From positions 1 to 50,721 of the forward strand of contig NZ_KZ626898.1 of NCBI RefSeq assembly GCF_002911015.1: DNA of 50,721 nt, written 5' to 3'. This DNA is from Streptomyces populi (lineage in GTDB: Bacteria; Actinomycetota; Actinomycetes; Streptomycetales; Streptomycetaceae). Positions 7,780 to 15,837 of this stretch are shown one piece after another. The stretch's first letter is position 1. Every line of letters starts with the position of its first letter. The notes under the pieces were generated by a model, which worked only from the letters and a program-made list of their open reading frames with translations, was not told where the DNA came from and did not search any database. The position numbers and the translations under genes are program-made.

Positions 7780-8034
7780 TCACCAGCCGACCTGGGCGTT
7801 TCCCGGCACGGTGCTGCCGAGGTGCGCGGCGAGTTTCTCCGCCCGTGGAAGATCACCCCATTTGTCCACGTGGACGAAGACGGTGTGGTGGTCGGCCGGC
7901 CGGGACCAGTCGATCTCGTCGCCGTTGAAGAAGATCTCCACGCCGTCGTACTTGGCAACGCCGTACGCCTCTGTCTTTGCGTCGTCCGGCCATCTGCCGT
8001 GCAAGCCGATCAGGCTCGCGGTGGTGACAGGCAC
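7780..8034 (-). CDS. Small hypothetical protein, 84 aa
   Basis: The ATG at 8034 gives MPVTTASLIGLHGRWPDD, then AYGVAKYDGVEIFFNGDEIDW, HHTVFVHVDKWGDLPRAEKLAAHLGS and the end GNAQVGW. The mix of short strands and one helix suggests a compact cytoplasmic domain. I do not recognise it. The region between it and the VanZ gene (8035-8247) holds nothing I can identify. Confidence 0.5.
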   Translation of the reverse strand: MPVTTASLIGLHGRWPDDAKTEAYGVAKYDGVEIFFNGDEIDWSRPADHHTVFVHVDKWGDLPRAEKLAAHLGSTVPGNAQVGW

Positions 8035-8247
8035 CCTATGCCTTGGGGGTACTGGTCTCCGCGCTCGGATCAGGGCGAGGAGCCGCGAGAGAGGCTCGGC
8101 CGGAGCTGTTCAGGCATGATCCGGAAGGGGCGGTCCCGTCGATCGGGTGTTACCTCGCAGCTGCCGGACACCGGCGTCAGTGCGTACTGCGAAACGCCGC
8201 GGTCGATCCAGGGCAGCGACGATCCCGCCTCCCTCAACGGGTACGGA

Positions 8248-9597
8248 TCACTCGTCGTGAATCTTTCCCGTGCCGGCGTCGAGGACCGTGTTCGTCGGGT
8301 CGCAGCCGCCGCCGTCCTTGTCGGGGACGCACCCCGTGTCGGTGACGCTCACGGACCACACCACGAGCCAAGGTCCCTGCCAGCCCTTTGCACGTTCGGT
8401 CTTCAACACGTCGGCGTGGATCCGCAGGTCACGGGGATCGGCGCCGTTCCGCTGCTGCTCCTTGCGGACGATGTCCTCGGCTTGGTCGGCCAGGATCAGC
8501 CGCGCCGGGAGTTCCACGTGCTTGGGCCCGAAATCGACCAGCATCTGGGAGACACGGCCTGAGCGGTTGATCTGCACGTCGAGGCTTCGTGGCATGGTCA
8601 CCCCGCGTTCCTTGAATCTCCACGACGTGAGCCATCCGAACTCGGCTTTGTTGCCGACGGGTTGCGTCTCGTGCCGGGAGGCAGTCGCCGCCCACGGGTA
8701 GTGGGTCTTCATGTAGGAGCGGGCGATGCGGTACGCGTCCCGGGCATCATGGGGTGTGGTAGCGCCGGGGACGGGGAAGCTTGCCCGGGTCGGGTGCGTG
8801 GAGTCCTCGAAGCTCACGCTCAGTTGACGCCCGCCAGGCCACATCAGCTGCGCGGGAAATGAGTCGGCGATCTGGATGGACATCCAGCCGTTGTAACCGT
8901 CGAGGCCGGGGCTGACTCGCACGGCATCGACACGGTAGTGATCGCCGAAAGCCTGACGTATGGCACGCTCGGCGGCCTTCCGTTCGTCGCCCCGTGCGTC
9001 GTGACTGGTGGAGCCATCCACATGGTCAGCGGTGATCGCCGTCTGGAAAACGATCGTCCCGGTCACGGCGAGCACTCCCGCCACAAGCAGCGTGGGCTTG
9101 GCCCATGAACGCCAGTCGACGCGGCCCCGCACCAGCATGAGCGCGGCGGCTGCGCCCGTCACGCCCCCGCTGACGTTCATCTCGACATCGGCGCTGTCGC
9201 AGATGCCGCTCACGAACGGCGCCAGGGCCTGGGCGAGTTCGATAGCACACGGCAACACGAGCACACCGGCGAGCACGGGTAGCGGACGCCGTAGTGCCAG
9301 AACACCGAACAGGCCGAGCGGGACGAACATGGCCAGGTTCCACAAGCCTTGCGTGGTGTTCAGCGGTTCGGTGATCTCATGGTTGATCACGCATGAGGCC
9401 GACCCCGACTCGCCACCCCGCAGCGCGAGGGTGACACCGAAGACGCCGGTCAGGCAGAACACCAGGAGAAACCACCAGACCGCGTGATGCACTTCGCGGC
9501 GACGGGCGACAGCCGACGCTGTCATTCCCACAACTGTGGCGACGACAGCGAGCCCGGCCAGGAACCACACGTCGTCACCGAAGACAGCGCTGAACAA
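8248..9597 (-). CDS. VanZ-like membrane protein with a long C-terminal soluble domain, 449 aa
   Basis: The start appears to be TTG at 9597 (MFSAVFGDDVWF). The N-terminal ~190 residues hold about six hydrophobic segments with a VanZ-type pattern, including the NLAMFVPLGLFGVLAL stretch, PCAIELAQALAPFVSGICDSADVEMNVSGG and GAAAALMLVRG. From ~200 a soluble region of about 250 residues follows (ERAIRQAFGDHYRVD, SYMKTHYPWAATASRHE, FKERGVTMPRSLDVQINRSG, ending in two cysteines and GTGKIHDE). VanZ in enterococci gives low-level teicoplanin resistance by an unknown mechanism. The C-terminal domain is not one I recognise and probably lies outside the membrane. Confidence 0.8.
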   Translation of the reverse strand: MFSAVFGDDVWFLAGLAVVATVVGMTASAVARRREVHHAVWWFLLVFCLTGVFGVTLALRGGESGSASCVINHEITEPLNTTQGLWNLAMFVPLGLFGVLALRRPLPVLAGVLVLPCAIELAQALAPFVSGICDSADVEMNVSGGVTGAAAALMLVRGRVDWRSWAKPTLLVAGVLAVTGTIVFQTAITADHVDGSTSHDARGDERKAAERAIRQAFGDHYRVDAVRVSPGLDGYNGWMSIQIADSFPAQLMWPGGRQLSVSFEDSTHPTRASFPVPGATTPHDARDAYRIARSYMKTHYPWAATASRHETQPVGNKAEFGWLTSWRFKERGVTMPRSLDVQINRSGRVSQMLVDFGPKHVELPARLILADQAEDIVRKEQQRNGADPRDLRIHADVLKTERAKGWQGPWLVVWSVSVTDTGCVPDKDGGGCDPTNTVLDAGTGKIHDE

Positions 9598-9628
9598 ATC
9601 CTTGCTCTTCTCTCACTCGGTGCCCAAA

Positions 9629-9655
9629 GCGCCCCCGAGGACGACTCGGGGGCGC
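9629..9655 (-). terminator. Perfect 11-bp hairpin after the secreted-protein gene
   Basis: GCGCCCCCGAG (9629-9639), loop GACGA, CTCGGGGGCGC (9645-9655). It lies 19 bases after the stop at 9674 on the reverse strand and upstream of the VanZ start, separating the two genes. Confidence 0.75.
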
Positions 9656-9673
9656 ACACGAAGTGCCGTCAGG

Positions 9674-10207
9674 TCAGCACTTGGCGATAGGGGTCTGGCG
9701 CTTGTCCTGGCCTCGCTGCTGCAGGAGCCCGATCGACGAGGTGCACTCCAAGTTCATGCGACCGAAGTTCCAGGACTTCACCTTGGAATCACCGGACCTC
9801 ATCGTGAAGTAGCTGCTCCAGTGCTCACTGCCGTTGCGTGTGTAGCCGAGTTTGAGTGAAACACTGCCACCGCTGCTCTTCTCGTAGCGGGTGTAAGCGC
9901 GTGTGTAGTTGTCGACGGTCTTCTTTCCGTGCACCATCCATCCGTTTTCCAGCTTCGTGCAACGTTCCCGCGGATCTCCGGTGTGCCCGCTGTGATCGCA
10001 GTCGATGTGCTGCACGGAAGAAAGGCCCGACGGCTCGTCGGGCAAGGTGTCGGCATCGTCGGTTTGGTCGGCATCGCTACCGGAGTCGACGGTCGTCGCA
10101 GTGCTGGTCGGGACGCTGTCAGCGGCGTATCCGCTGGCCGGGGTCATGGCGAAAGCGAGCGAGATGAAGAGAACGGCGGATCTGCCGCCCTTACGAACGG
10201 AGCGCAT
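9674..10207 (-). CDS. Secreted hypothetical protein, 177 aa
   Basis: The ATG at 10207 begins MRSVRKGGRSAVLFISLAF and a typical signal peptide with a cleavage site near ASGYAA-DS. A linker rich in Asp, Thr and Ser follows (SGSDADQTDDADTLPDE), then a domain with paired cysteines (IDCDHSGH, ERCTKLE) and a basic, aromatic C-terminal part (NYTRAYTRYEKSSGGSVSLKLGYTRNG cut here as NYTRAYTRYEK and SLKLGYTRNG; NLECTSSIGLL; ends IAKC). Four cysteines in the mature protein suggest two disulfides. No family was recognised. A strong hairpin terminates it. Confidence 0.7.
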   Translation of the reverse strand: MRSVRKGGRSAVLFISLAFAMTPASGYAADSVPTSTATTVDSGSDADQTDDADTLPDEPSGLSSVQHIDCDHSGHTGDPRERCTKLENGWMVHGKKTVDNYTRAYTRYEKSSGGSVSLKLGYTRNGSEHWSSYFTMRSGDSKVKSWNFGRMNLECTSSIGLLQQRGQDKRQTPIAKC

Positions 10208-10539
10208 CGAAGAATCCTCCCCTGAATTCCATTGGTACAGGTGACGCCCACAGGCGGCACTGGAGTCGGGACGGAACGCGGGAAGCGATCAAGGCCGATG
10301 GCATGACGGCGCGCAGGAATGGCCGATCAAGCGGTACAAAATATACTCCCCCGAAAAGACGCCCCCGATGTATTCGGCGGGCGCGCGCTCCGATGGCCTG
10401 GTCAGGGCCCCGAGCATCGGGTTGATCATAAATCATCAACAGGGCTATATCAAAGTGTTCTTGATCACTCGTCAATATAATTGCCATGAAACGGATTCTT
10501 GAATTCCGCTCGGTGGTTCCGGCGATATCCGCTCCTCTG
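10208..10539. other. AT-rich intergenic segment with a dyad
   Basis: The stretch 10421-10510 is about 37% G+C by direct count, far below its surroundings. It holds an imperfect dyad, GTTGATCAT-AA-ATCATCAAC, at 10421-10440 and several TA-rich boxes (TATATC, CAATATAA). It could carry the promoter of the divergent secreted-protein gene or mark foreign DNA. No coding sequence was seen. Confidence 0.4.
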
Positions 10540-10661
10540 TCAGAGGCCGGTCTGGCGGCTGGAGAGCCATTCGGGGTGCGGCACGCGGAGTCGGTGTCGC
10601 TCCTCAGGCGTGGTGAGGATGACATCTGCGCCGCCGGCGTAGGGATGGTGGACGCGTCGTA
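10540..10661 (-). pseudogene. C-terminal fragment of a DUF3885-like protein
   Basis: The reverse strand reads VHHPYAGGADVILTTPEERHR and ends HPEWLSSRQTGL before a TGA at 10540. This matches the usual C-terminus of DUF3885 proteins as I remember it (HPYDGGADVI ... HxxWLSxHPxGL). Everything upstream is replaced by IS256-type transposase sequence, so only about 40 codons survive. The gene was probably truncated by insertion and later rearrangement. Confidence 0.55.
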
Positions 10662-11290
10662 GTTCCTCCGTCGTTTGCGCGAACGCGGCCTGACCGGGGT
10701 GCGGCTTGTCATCGGCGACCACCACCTCGGGCTGGTCAAGGCCATCCGGAAGGTCATGCTCGGCGCCGCCTACCAGCGCTGCCGGGTCCATTTCCTGCGC
10801 AATGTGTTCAGCGTGATCAGCAAGGACGCCGGCGAGATGGTCGCCGCGACGATCCGCACGGTCTTCACCCAGCCCACCGCCGACGCGGTCCGCACCCAGC
10901 TCGACACGGTCGCGGACATGCTCGGGGTGCAGTTCCCGAAGGTCGAAGAGATGCTGCTGGAGGCGAAGGACGACCTGACCGCGTTTGCCGCTTTCCCGGA
11001 ACGACACCGGAAGAAGATCCAGTCGACCAGTCCGCTGGAGCGGATCAACCGTGAAGTCAAGCGCCGCACCGACGTCGTCCAGGTCTTCCCGAACGACGAC
11101 GCGCTGCTGCGGCTGGTCACCGCCGTGCTCTTCGAGTTGCACGACGAGTGGATCGCCTTCCCGCGCCGCTACCTGCCCGAGGGCAGCATGGACCCGCTCT
11201 ACCCGGAGCTCCCCGGCGATGCCTCCGCGCTGCCCAACACCACCAACACGACTTCTCATTGGTCGGCTACACCACAAGAAGGGACACGAT
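10661..11290 (+). mobile_element. IS256-family (transposase mutator type) remnant, 3' half
   Basis: From about 10662 the plus strand reads FLRRLRERGLTGVRLVIGD, HHLGLVKAIRKVM, YQRCRVHFLRNVFSVI, STSPLERINREVKRRTDVV, FPNDDALLRLVTAVLFELHDEW and RRYLPEGSM, the C-terminal half of a Mutator/IS256 transposase (about 200 of about 410 residues). The N-terminal half with the first catalytic aspartate is absent and a stop codon precedes the match, so it cannot be active. The right end, TACACCACAAGAAGGGACAC at 11269-11288, looks like the terminal inverted repeat of this family. The left end is missing. Confidence 0.85.
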
Positions 11291-11600
11291 CAGTTGCAGG
11301 GACCGGTGGGCCAAGGGCTGCAGCAGTGGGTCCCGTTCCGGGACCCACTGCACCCGGGTGGGCGCCTGCCTCAACTGCCGCTTCCAGGCGCCCGGTCGGC
11401 GTGCGGCCCGTGCACGTGGTGCGACGGACACGCGTTGCGCAGGGCCTGGTCGAACCCGTCGCGGGTGATCCCGACGGCCAGAACGGTCTCCTGGCCCTCC
11501 TTCGTGCCCCAGCCGCAGCGGTACGTCATCCACAGGAACGACGGCTTGATCCAAGTCATCCGGTCCCGCCGGTCTTCGGGCGGTACGTCTGGTGGCCGGC
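11291..11600 (-). pseudogene. Broken second copy of DUF4291
   Basis: The reverse strand encodes MTWIKPSFLWMTYRCGWG, KEGQETVLAVGITRDGFDQAL and RNACPSHHVHGPHADRAP, almost identical to residues ~45-110 of the intact DUF4291 gene at 3316-3909. It then shifts frame to WKRQLRQAPTRVQWVPERD and LAHRSLQL. Similarity stops exactly where the IS256 right end begins. At the other side only YRPKTGG precedes MTW, so a short internal piece is also missing. The gene carries an upstream deletion, a frameshift and an IS-associated 3' truncation. Confidence 0.8.
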
Positions 11601-11662
11601 GGGCGCCGGGGCGGCGTCGTCGCCCCGGCGTCGATGGAGGGACAGCGTCGCCCCCGCCGGCG

Positions 11663-12781
11663 TCAGTGCGACAGCGTCGCCGGGCTTCCGCCGTTCGCCT
11701 CGTATCCCGCCACCGCCAGGGCGCGGTATATCGCGTAGTCCGCGGCCGGGTCCGGGCTCAGGGTCCAGGGCAGGGCGCCGACGTGACCGTCCACGTGCAC
11801 CAGCTGGTTCATCGCCTCGGACCAGCGCTCGCCGCGGACCAGGAAGCAGATCAGCAGGTGGCGGACGTGGGCGAGCATCGGGTCGTCGGGGCGGGCCGCG
11901 TGGACCGCGTACAGCGCGCCGTGGACCGCCTTGGTGACGACCTCGCTCTGGTAGAAGCTGCTGACCAGGTTCACCTCGGGGAGGTGCTCGAAGACCGCGA
12001 AGAGCGGCATCGCCGCGAGGAGGGAGCCCTGCGGCGCGCGTGCCGCCGCGGACTCCGCGAAGGCGTACGCCGTCTCCCGCGAGCCGTGCCACTTCTCGCA
12101 CCAGTAGTGCAGGGCCGCCAGGTGCGCGCCCATGTGGGAGGGCGCGCGGTCCAGGACCTTCAGCCAGAGCTTCTCGAACTCCGGCTGGGAGTAACCCAGT
12201 CCACGGGCCACGGACAGCTCGATGATGTACGGGATCGGGTCACCGGGGGACAGTAGTGCCGCGTCGCCGCACGCGGACCGGGCCTCCTCCATGATGATCC
12301 GGAAGTCGTCGGTCCCCGGCGTCGACGTCCGCCAGGCCTGCTGCACCAGGAACTCGGCGTGCACCGCGGCGCCGCCCGCGTCCTTGGGGGCCTCGGCGCG
12401 CCACACCCGCAGCCACTGTCCGCCCGGCGTCTCGCTGACCCCGCCGGGGCGCTGCTGGAGCTCCAGCGACGCGGCACCCGCGAAGGCCTGCACCCGCTGC
12501 CAGCGGGTCTCGCCCTCGGTCTCGGTGCCGGCGAGCAGCTGCGAGGCCGCGCGGTAGTCCTGGGTCCGCTGCACCACGTCCAGGACGTCCAGCAGGTCCG
12601 CGTCCGGGCCGGGCATGCGGATGTCCAGCTCCTCCTGGCGCAGGAAGCCGTAGTCCGCCGGGTCCGCCGCGTCCGGGTCGCCGGGCGTGACCAGCTGAAT
12701 ACCGGAGCTCCTGCGCCGGAACACCGGCAGCAGGACCATGCTGAACATGGCCAGCGCCATCAGGACCCAGAGAATCACCAT
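11663..12781 (-). CDS. Membrane-anchored hypothetical protein with TPR-like helical body, 372 aa
   Basis: The ATG at 12781 begins MVILWVLMALAMFSMVLLPVF, a single N-terminal membrane segment that leaves a large soluble domain. That domain is helix-rich with recurring Ala/Leu patterns (DLLDVLDVVQRTQDYRAAS, DDFRIIMEEARSACGD, HMGAHLAALHYWCEKW, ETAYAFAESAAARAPQGS, YRALAVAGYEANGG), like a tetratricopeptide solenoid, though no clean TPR consensus is visible. It is typical of conserved streptomycete proteins encoded near metB. Role unknown. The gene is divergent from metB. Confidence 0.75.
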   Translation of the reverse strand: MVILWVLMALAMFSMVLLPVFRRRSSGIQLVTPGDPDAADPADYGFLRQEELDIRMPGPDADLLDVLDVVQRTQDYRAASQLLAGTETEGETRWQRVQAFAGAASLELQQRPGGVSETPGGQWLRVWRAEAPKDAGGAAVHAEFLVQQAWRTSTPGTDDFRIIMEEARSACGDAALLSPGDPIPYIIELSVARGLGYSQPEFEKLWLKVLDRAPSHMGAHLAALHYWCEKWHGSRETAYAFAESAAARAPQGSLLAAMPLFAVFEHLPEVNLVSSFYQSEVVTKAVHGALYAVHAARPDDPMLAHVRHLLICFLVRGERWSEAMNQLVHVDGHVGALPWTLSPDPAADYAIYRALAVAGYEANGGSPATLSH

Positions 12782-12856
12782 GGCTCAAGCGAACCAGACG
12801 GGTCCGGCAATTGGCCAACCCGGTCCCGTCACGCTTTCCGCGAGGACCCGCCCCGC

Positions 12857-12897
12857 GGCCCGGCGACCCGTCCGCGACGGCCCGGCGACCCGTCCGC
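12857..12897 (+). repeat. Direct repeat of 19 bases, period 22
   Basis: GGCCCGGCGACCCGTCCGC occurs at 12857-12875 and again exactly at 12879-12897, with partly matching flanks, in the 224-base gap between the divergent hypothetical gene and metB. It could be a slippage product or a protein site; promoters for both genes must lie in this gap. Confidence 0.6.
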
Positions 12898-13005
12898 CAC
12901 GGATCCGGCCACCGGTCTCGTCACGGGTTCCGCGACGGGATCCCGCGCGTCCCGCGAGGGGCGTACGCCGCCATGGACCCCGGGGGAGCACTACGCTCGG
13001 GACTC

Positions 13006-14160
13006 ATGAGCGACAGGCACATCAGTCAGCATTTCGAGACGATCGCGATCCACGCGGGCAACACCGCCGACCCCCTCACCGGAGCGGTCGTCCCGCCGAT
13101 CTACCAGGTCTCGACCTACAAGCAGGACGGCGTCGGCGGTCTGCGCGGCGGCTACGAGTACAGCCGCAGCGCCAACCCCACCAGGACCGCCCTGGAGGAG
13201 AACCTCGCGGCCCTGGAGGGCGGTCGCCGCGGCCTCGCGTTCGCGTCGGGACTGGCGGCCGAGGACTGCCTGCTGCGTACGCTGCTCAGCCCCGGTGACC
13301 ACGTGGTGATCCCCAACGACGCGTACGGCGGCACCTTCCGGCTCTTCGCCAAGGTCGTCTCCCGGTGGGGCGTGGAGTGGTCGGTGGCCGACACCAGCGA
13401 CCCCGAGTCGGTACGGGCCGCCCTGACCCCGAAGACCAAGGTGATCTGGGTCGAGACGCCCTCCAACCCCCTCCTCGGCATCACGGACATCGCCGTGGTC
13501 GCGCAGATCGCGCGTGAGGCGGGCGCCCGGCTCGTCGTCGACAACACCTTCGCGACCCCCTACCTCCAGCAGCCGCTCGCGCTCGGCGCGGACGTCGTCG
13601 TGCACTCCCTGACCAAGTACATGGGCGGCCACTCGGACGTCGTGGGCGGTGCCCTGATCACCGGCGACCAGGAACTCGGCGAGGAGCTGGCGTACCACCA
13701 GAACGCGATGGGCGCGGTCGCCGGGCCCTTCGACTCCTGGCTGGTGCTGCGCGGCACCAAGACGCTCTCCGTGCGCATGGACCGGCACAGCGAGAACGCC
13801 GGCCGGATCGCCGAGATGCTCACCCGGCACGCGCGCGTGACGAGCGTCCTGTACCCGGGCCTCCCGGAGCACCCCGGTCACGAGGTCGCCGCCAAGCAGA
13901 TGAAGGCGTTCGGCGGCATGGTCTCCTTCCGGGTCGTGGGCGGGGAGGAGGCGGCCGTCGAGGTCTGCAACCGCGCCAAGGTGTTCACGCTCGGGGAGTC
14001 GCTGGGCGGGGTGGAGTCCCTGATCGAGCACCCGGGACGGATGACGCACGCCTCGGCCGCCGGTTCGGCGCTGGAGGTCCCCGCCGACCTCGTCCGCATC
14101 TCCGTGGGCATCGAGAACATCGACGACCTGCTCCAGGACCTGCAGCAGGCCCTGGGCTGA
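13006..14160 (+). CDS. metB: Cystathionine gamma-synthase
   Basis: This PLP enzyme joins cysteine to an activated homoserine to give cystathionine in methionine synthesis; close relatives run the reverse lyase reaction, so gamma-lyase is the alternative. The ATG at 13006 gives 384 residues, the usual length. Visible motifs: TIAIHAGN, YEYSRSANPTR (phosphate and active-site tyrosine region), FASGLAAEDCLL, VDNTFATPYLQQPLALGAD, and the PLP-lysine motif HSLTKYMGGHSD with Lys at residue 204. The C-terminal substrate loop SLGGVESLIEHPGRMTHAS is typical. The open frame continues upstream, but the N-terminus of the family starts here. It is followed by a strong terminator hairpin. Confidence 0.95.
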   Translation: MSDRHISQHFETIAIHAGNTADPLTGAVVPPIYQVSTYKQDGVGGLRGGYEYSRSANPTRTALEENLAALEGGRRGLAFASGLAAEDCLLRTLLSPGDHVVIPNDAYGGTFRLFAKVVSRWGVEWSVADTSDPESVRAALTPKTKVIWVETPSNPLLGITDIAVVAQIAREAGARLVVDNTFATPYLQQPLALGADVVVHSLTKYMGGHSDVVGGALITGDQELGEELAYHQNAMGAVAGPFDSWLVLRGTKTLSVRMDRHSENAGRIAEMLTRHARVTSVLYPGLPEHPGHEVAAKQMKAFGGMVSFRVVGGEEAAVEVCNRAKVFTLGESLGGVESLIEHPGRMTHASAAGSALEVPADLVRISVGIENIDDLLQDLQQALG

Positions 14161-14185
14161 CCGGGAGGCGCCCCGGGGCCCCGTT

Positions 14186-14225
14186 GCCCCCGCCGTCCGC
14201 GGGCCTGCCCGTGGACGGCGGGGGC
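14186..14225. terminator. Bidirectional terminator between metB and the convergent small membrane gene
   Basis: GCCCCCGCCGTCC at 14186-14198 pairs perfectly with GGACGGCGGGGGC at 14213-14225, and an inner stem extends it to about 18 bp around a four-base loop. It lies 25 bases after the metB stop and directly after the stop of the opposing gene. Confidence 0.85.
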
Positions 14226-14228
14226 CGG

Positions 14229-14480
14229 TCACCAGCCCGTCAGCGGTGGGGTCGTCTCCGACGGCGGCTCCACCCACGGGCGGACCGTCGCCGCCCAGAC
14301 GGTGAAGACGACGGCCGCGGCGAGCAGCGCGAGCCACAGCAGCCGTCGGACCGCCCTCCTGCGGCGCAGCATGCGCCCTCCGCGGCGTACGACCGCGCCG
14401 TACAGGTCGGGCGGCACCGGGGGCGGCGGTTCCTGTTCCAGCATCCGCCGCACGGCAGCCTCGCGCTCCGGCAGGTTCAT
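14229..14480 (-). CDS. Small single-pass membrane protein coupled to the sigma factor, 83 aa
   Basis: The ATG at 14480 overlaps the sigma-factor stop as ATGA, so its translation depends on the upstream gene. The protein has a short acidic N-terminus (MNLPEREAAVRRMLEQ), a proline run (EPPPPVPPDLYG), a basic patch (RRGGRMLRRRRAVRR), one membrane helix (LLWLALLAAAVVFTVWAA) and a ~20-residue outer tail. The position and N-in topology suggest a membrane partner of the sigma factor, but it lacks the zinc HxxxCxxC motif of ZAS anti-sigma factors. It could equally be an unrelated small protein. Confidence 0.7.
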   Translation of the reverse strand: MNLPEREAAVRRMLEQEPPPPVPPDLYGAVVRRGGRMLRRRRAVRRLLWLALLAAAVVFTVWAATVRPWVEPPSETTPPLTGW

Positions 14481-14974
14481 GACGGTGCCACCTCCATCCT
14501 GGCCGGCACCGGGTCGCGGGGCGGGTGCAGCAGCGTCGCCATGGCGCGGGCGCAGATCGCCCGTACCCGTTCCGCGGGAAGGCCGAGCAGGGCGGCCGCC
14601 TGCTCCTCGGCGATCCCCTCGTACAGCCTGAGGACGAGGATCAGCCGTTCCTGGGGCGTGAGCCGGGCCAGGCCGTGGTCGGGGGAGGCGCGCCGGCGCC
14701 CGAAGCCCCCGTACTGGTGCCAGGCGGCGCGCTGGAAGCGCACGGCCAGTTGCCGGCGGGCGCTGTCGTAGGGGTCCTCGCCGTGCAGCCGGTCCCAGGA
14801 GGCGTACGTATGGGCGAGGGCCAGCGTCAGCAGCCGCCGCGCGCGCGGGTTGGCGTCCCGGGGCTCCGCGGTGAGCAGCGTGGCGGTGTGCAGCAGCCGG
14901 CCCGCCGCGCCCGCCACGAACGACTCGAAGTCCCGGGCCCGGCGGATGCCTTGGGAAGCACGCCGTTCTCGCAC
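14477..14974 (-). CDS. ECF-like RNA polymerase sigma factor, 165 aa
   Basis: I chose the GTG at 14974 because GGGAGG lies four bases upstream. The N-terminal part reads DFESFVAGAAGRLLHTATLL (region 2-like, as in SigE-family actinobacterial factors). The C-terminal part reads ARLTPQERLILVLRLYEGIAEEQAAALLGLPAERVRAI (quoted here only as landmarks LTPQERLILVLRL and AALLGLPAERVRAI), a clear sigma region 4 helix-turn-helix. It may recruit RNA polymerase to a small regulon. The coupled downstream gene is a likely functional partner. Region 2 is weak, so a sigma-70-like regulator of unusual type is possible. Confidence 0.75.
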   Translation of the reverse strand: MRERRASQGIRRARDFESFVAGAAGRLLHTATLLTAEPRDANPRARRLLTLALAHTYASWDRLHGEDPYDSARRQLAVRFQRAAWHQYGGFGRRRASPDHGLARLTPQERLILVLRLYEGIAEEQAAALLGLPAERVRAICARAMATLLHPPRDPVPARMEVAPS

Positions 14975-15165
14975 CGTGCCTCCCGCCTGAGGGTGACCAT
15001 GAGGAAGGGCCCGCGGCCGCGTACGACCCGTCACCCGGTGTACGACGGGGACCCGGTCTCATATGAGGCCAGAGCACGCCTTCCGGTCAAGGGTTCGGCG
15101 CACACGCGCGTGAAGGGGCGCCGGGCTCCGGGGGCACCGGGCGCGGCGCACCGCCCCCGCGCGGC

Positions 15166-15690
15166 TCAGGAGGCCGGCTCGGACTCCGGCGCCGGCATGC
15201 TCTGGGTGGCCTGGCGGGCGGAGAGCGCGCCGTTGAAGCGCGTGAGGAGCGCGCAGAACACCTCGCGCTCCTCCGGGGCCCAATCGTGTGTCAGCTCGGC
15301 CATCAACTGACGCCGGGAGGTGCGTACTTCGTCGAGCCGGGACTGGCCGCGCGGGGACAGCTGGAGCACCACGGCACGTCCGTCCTCGGGGTGCGAGGTG
15401 CGCTTGACGAGTCCGGTGTCGACCAGCGGGGCGACCTGCCGGGTGACCGTCGAGGAGTCGATTCCCATGCTCGCCGCGAGCGCCTTGACGCCCATCGGGC
15501 CTTCCTTGTCCAGGCGGTTGAGCAGCAGGTAGGCGGCCCGGTCCATGGAGTTGCGCACCTGCCCCACCCCACCGAGCCGGGTCTGTTCCGCACGGCGCGC
15601 GAAGACCGCGACCTCGTGCTGAAGGGATTCGAGAAGACCGGTGTCACCGACGGTCGTCATGTCCATCGACATCTCTGGTGTAGTGGGCAT
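15166..15690 (-). CDS. MarR-family transcriptional regulator, 174 aa
   Basis: A winged-helix DNA-binding protein. The core reads QVRNSMDRAAYLLLNRLDKEG, then VKALAASMGIDSSTVTRQVAPLVDTGLVKR (helix-turn-helix) and the wing HPEDGRAVVLQLSPRG, followed by a dimerisation helix (REVFCALLTRFNGAL). The ATG at 15690 is used; in-frame ATGs at 15672, 15666 and 15660 are also possible because no strong ribosome site decides. It is divergent from the threonine dehydratase gene, with a 147-base shared promoter region. Its own target and any ligand are unknown; the nearby DrrAB-like exporter is a candidate. Confidence 0.88.
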   Translation of the reverse strand: MPTTPEMSMDMTTVGDTGLLESLQHEVAVFARRAEQTRLGGVGQVRNSMDRAAYLLLNRLDKEGPMGVKALAASMGIDSSTVTRQVAPLVDTGLVKRTSHPEDGRAVVLQLSPRGQSRLDEVRTSRRQLMAELTHDWAPEEREVFCALLTRFNGALSARQATQSMPAPESEPAS

Positions 15691-15837
15691 GGCCGGGGGC
15701 TCAATTCATGCGTGGGGAGCTGGGTTGGGGGACAGGTTACGCGGCCCGGGCGCGGGCCGTACCGGCGCTGCGCAAACCGGGTCTCGGAGGGTGGTCACCC
15801 CGGGAGCGCGGCCGCGTGAACTGCGAGACTGGCGGTC

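Noticed and set aside
10661..11937. Complete transposase reading to 11937
   Set aside because: The frame stays open past the IS right end near 11290, but similarity to IS256 transposases stops before it; the rest is antisense of the DUF4291 remnant and the next gene.
12782..13005. SAM or other riboswitch before metB
   Set aside because: Only a 19-base direct repeat and G+C-rich sequence are visible; no conserved riboswitch core could be seen.
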